Source: UBA1161 sp002311745
GTDB taxonomy: Bacteria > Planctomycetota > Phycisphaerae > Tepidisphaerales > Tepidisphaeraceae
Assembly (NCBI GenBank): GCA_050018415.1
Contig: JBEKAB010000001.1
Coordinates: forward strand, 1 to 64,000
Length of the DNA stretch: 64,000 nt
Reading direction: 5' to 3'
The notes below the pieces were generated by a model, which saw only the letters and a list, made by a program, of their open reading frames with translations, did not search any database and was not told where the DNA came from. Positions within the stretch are counted from its first letter, which is position 1. Each line of letters opens with the position of its first letter. The translations under genes were made by a program, and so were the position numbers. Below are positions 61,442 to 64,000 of the stretch, in pieces.

Positions 61442-64000
61442 TTATAAGCCACGACCGTGCGATTCGTCTTCCAACAGGGGGAACTGCACGCGCGCGGTGG
61501 TTCCGCGGCCGGGACTGCTGATGACGTCGAATTGTCCCCGCAGCTCGCGGGCGACGAAATCGCTCACGAGGTTCAGCCCCAGGCCGTGACGCGACTGGCG
61601 TATCACGGCCAGGCGATCGGCGGGCAGTTCGCCCGGGCCGCCCGGCGGCGACGCCGGTTCCGGTGGACTGCTCCAACTTTGGGTCTGGTCAAAACTGTCG
61701 AATCCGCCGCCGTCGTCGATCACCTCGATGATCAGCGTGTTTGGTCCCCCGGCGGCGGCACGCACCAACAGGGTTCCCGATTTCAATGGGGCTGATTCGC
61801 CAAGGCCGTGGACCAGGGCGTTGTAGCACAATTCGTGCAACACCATGGCGAGCGTCACGGCGCGATCGGTGCGCACCAACACATCGCCCTGGCACAGCTC
61901 GGTCCGGACGGCAGCGCCCGGCGGCGTGACCACGGCCAGCGAATGCAGCGTCTGATCCACCAGCTCCTTGAGCGACACCCGCTCCGGAGAGCCGCTGAGC
62001 ATGTCGTGCGCGCGGGCCAGCGTGCGCACGCGATCCCCGACGCGATTGAGCCACTTGCGAGCCTTGGGGGGCATGTCCGGTTGGTTGATGGACAGCAGCG
62101 CCACGATCCCGGCCAGGTTGTTCTTGACGCGATGATTCAACTCGCGGAGCAACGTCGCCCTGGCGTCGGCGTCGGCGCGCGTGCGCTGGTAGAGCCGGGA
62201 ATTCTCAATGGCCATCGCCGCACGCACGGCCAGGAGTTGGCTCAAGCTGATCTGCTCCGGTGAGAACGATCCGGATTTGACACGCGTAAAGGTCAGCAGC
62301 CCAATGGGATTGACGCCGGCGCCCATCATCGGCACGAACAGGAGACTGCCACAGGGCAGGCGCTTGCGGAACGGGGCATAGAGGGTCGGATTATCCGGCC
62401 CGCCGTTCTCCACGACGATGACGCGCCGCTCCCGAAACGCCCGTCCCGACTGCGACCCTTCGATCGGATATCGCGTTCCCACCAGGTCGGGAGCATAATC
62501 CTTGGTCATCGCCGCCAGAACGAGCTCGTTGGGATTTTCCGACGCGAGGCCCACCTGACACAAATCCATCTCCAACGGCACCGGAGCGAACTGCACGATT
62601 CCCTGGAGGATCTGGTCCATCGAGCCATATTGCGCGACGAGATTGTTGATGACGGCGAACAGTGCATCGCGTTGCTCAAGCAGCCGATTGCGCGACGCCA
62701 GGGCCTGGCCGGCTTGCTCGTACATTCTGTCATTGGCGATGGCGACGGCGGCGAGCATGCCCCACAGTTCCGCCAGGCGAATGTCCTCCGCACTGAAATC
62801 CCGGACCTTCTGCTGACCCAGGATCATCACTCCGATGGTCTTTTGGCCAACCAACAACGGGACTTCCAGCATGGACCGCAAGCCGTATGGGTCGGTCAAG
62901 GCTCGATTCATGGGCACCGTTATGCGGTCGAGGTCGGGCATGGCGATGGGCCGGCGCCCGTCCATGCACCGCTTGGTGGTTGGCAGCTTATCCAATGGAA
63001 ATTCGCGGCCTTTAAGCGAGGGCTGAACGCCCGCATCCACCACGAACTGGAGCGACCGCCTTTGCTCATCCAGTACGGCGACGGCCGACATCGACATCGA
63101 CATCAGCTCGCGTGCCGCCTCCGCCAACCGCGGCCAGACCTCGCCGGTGGAGCCGACTTTGCTCAAGACCACGGCGGAGGTCTCGGCCAGTTTCTCCAGA
63201 GCGTTGAGTTGCTGCTGGACCCGACGGTCGTTCTGAAAGCGCAACTGATATCCCTGCCACACGCTGGCCACGAACAACACCAAGCCGGCCAGCCATGTCC
63301 ACAGCGCCCAATTCGGTGCCTTGTCAACGTGCTGATCGACGAATGCCTTCGTTGGCGCCAAGTTCAGTTGCCAGGTTCGGTCCAGAACCTGCATGGGCGC
63401 CGGTGGCAAATCCACTACGGCCGCATCCGTCGGCGAAGACCGGGCCGGTACGCGGTACACCGTCTGCCCCTGGTCCGTCAGTTCCAGGATAAAGCGCCCC
63501 TCGAACGAGGGATCCATCAGATCCCGCAGGGCCATGGACAGGCGCAGCTGATAGATGACGGCTCCTTGGGAGCCGACGCTTTTGCCGTCGATGCCGGGTA
63601 GCGCCACGTCGAGGAGCGGCCCAAACTTTGAACCGGATTCCGGGCTGCCCGCCGCTTCCCGTTTTGTCTGGGCGCGAGCGACCAGCTCCGACCAGGGTGG
63701 ACCCAGCTTCTGCCACGGGGCAAACGGCGCGGCCTGGCCTTGGACTTGGCGGCAGACACCCTGAGGGTCCACCCAGGCGATCGTGGCGATCGCCGGACCC
63801 CATGAACCGACATCCTTGACTTCGGCGACGAACGCGCTTTCGGTGGCAAATCGCCCGGCTTCCCAGCGCCATCTCACCGCTCTGACGGCGCCGCCCAGGT
63901 CCCGCTCGCCCCGCGTCGCCAGGCGCCCGGCGAAATAGGTCGCTTCCGACTGCGCTTGGGCTCGGCCATTGATGCGCTCCAGATGCCAGATCATCACCGT
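61442..64000 (-). CDS. Hybrid-sensing HisKA_2/HWE-type histidine kinase (partial at the right edge)
   Basis: This is an incomplete protein of at least 852 residues; the 5' end lies beyond the window. An N-terminal CHASE-like sensor (about 1-225) is followed by a transmembrane segment near 230-250. Two GAF domains come next (about 280-445 and 460-600). The HisKA_2 helix LNHRVKNNLAGI has phospho-His near residue 622, and the ATPase part shows the N-box LHELCYNALVHG, DDGGGF and HGLGLNLV. These kinases commonly pair with ANTAR regulators, and here the regulator gene follows by 14 bases. A ligand cannot be named. Confidence 0.85.
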   Translation of the reverse strand, partial: TVMIWHLERINGRAQAQSEATYFAGRLATRGERDLGGAVRAVRWRWEAGRFATESAFVAEVKDVGSWGPAIATIAWVDPQGVCRQVQGQAAPFAPWQKLGPPWSELVARAQTKREAAGSPESGSKFGPLLDVALPGIDGKSVGSQGAVIYQLRLSMALRDLMDPSFEGRFILELTDQGQTVYRVPARSSPTDAAVVDLPPAPMQVLDRTWQLNLAPTKAFVDQHVDKAPNWALWTWLAGLVLFVASVWQGYQLRFQNDRRVQQQLNALEKLAETSAVVLSKVGSTGEVWPRLAEAARELMSMSMSAVAVLDEQRRSLQFVVDAGVQPSLKGREFPLDKLPTTKRCMDGRRPIAMPDLDRITVPMNRALTDPYGLRSMLEVPLLVGQKTIGVMILGQQKVRDFSAEDIRLAELWGMLAAVAIANDRMYEQAGQALASRNRLLEQRDALFAVINNLVAQYGSMDQILQGIVQFAPVPLEMDLCQVGLASENPNELVLAAMTKDYAPDLVGTRYPIEGSQSGRAFRERRVIVVENGGPDNPTLYAPFRKRLPCGSLLFVPMMGAGVNPIGLLTFTRVKSGSFSPEQISLSQLLAVRAAMAIENSRLYQRTRADADARATLLRELNHRVKNNLAGIVALLSINQPDMPPKARKWLNRVGDRVRTLARAHDMLSGSPERVSLKELVDQTLHSLAVVTPPGAAVRTELCQGDVLVRTDRAVTLAMVLHELCYNALVHGLGESAPLKSGTLLVRAAAGGPNTLIIEVIDDGGGFDSFDQTQSWSSPPEPASPPGGPGELPADRLAVIRQSRHGLGLNLVSDFVARELRGQFDVISSPGRGTTARVQFPLLEDESHGRGL

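Overview
The window looks like a 64 kb piece of a GC-rich bacterial chromosome, most likely from a planctomycete of the Phycisphaerae type. That placement is inference. It rests on several TPR proteins fused to SPINDLY/O-GlcNAc-transferase-type (GT41) domains, the dispersed short repeats, the outer-membrane biogenesis genes (BamD-like and LptE-like) and the housekeeping gene order. There are no rRNA or tRNA genes, no CRISPR array and no recognisable insertion sequence. The right edge cuts a histidine kinase gene.

Region 1 (1-6.9 kb) is accessory. It holds a GH13 alpha-glucan enzyme flanked by two copies of a 72-bp repeat, a truncated and frameshifted addB-like remnant, a membrane-anchored NERD nuclease, and a two-gene unit of a TIR-domain protein followed by an AlbA_2 (Schlafen-type) protein. 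A small orphan gene follows. Base composition here is visibly lower in GC than in the rest. The TIR/AlbA_2/NERD group is the best candidate for an undescribed, possibly antiviral, system.

Region 2 (6.9-12.9 kb) is a hexuronate catabolism cluster on the minus strand. It encodes a UxaE-type tagaturonate epimerase, a KDG-type PfkB kinase, a D-2-hydroxyacid dehydrogenase, an Ldh_2/YjmC-type dehydrogenase and a UxuB-type mannonate oxidoreductase. Region 3 (13-18 kb) holds purN, ileS and a MATE exporter, with ileS and the exporter gene overlapping by ATGA. A perfect 37-bp inverted repeat spans the ileS/purN junction.

Region 4 (18-29 kb) is a cell-surface glycosylation block. It has a Flp-type pilin, a GT2-Rossmann fusion, a Maf/CgeB-like glycosyltransferase, a swapped-order HldE-like heptose enzyme, a TPR-GT41 protein and a TPR-GT9-like protein. 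Region 5 (29-33.5 kb) is the dnaG-rpoD macromolecular synthesis unit with a good sigma-70-like promoter. A membrane glycosyltransferase, DinB, MoeZ (with a structured leader ending in an intrinsic terminator), an ABC importer of the nitrate/taurine type, dnaA and a family 4 uracil-DNA glycosylase follow.

Region 6 (43.5-64 kb) contains a deoxyhypusine-synthase-like gene behind a promoter/attenuator leader, RNase D, an FmdB-type zinc ribbon, and an 86-residue protein that is only a flagellin C-terminal domain. After these come frr-pyrH, aroK, a prepilin peptidase with a large insertion, hisH, a DUF420 protein, an ABC-2 permease, an RluA-type synthase, a second TPR-GT41 protein, hemB, bamD-lptE-ftsH, and a HisKA_2 kinase/ANTAR antitermination regulator pair. 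The gene ends at four places carry hairpins built from short tandem repeats (GAATGAC-like or AGCAACT-like). These appear to be a family of terminator-like elements of this genome.
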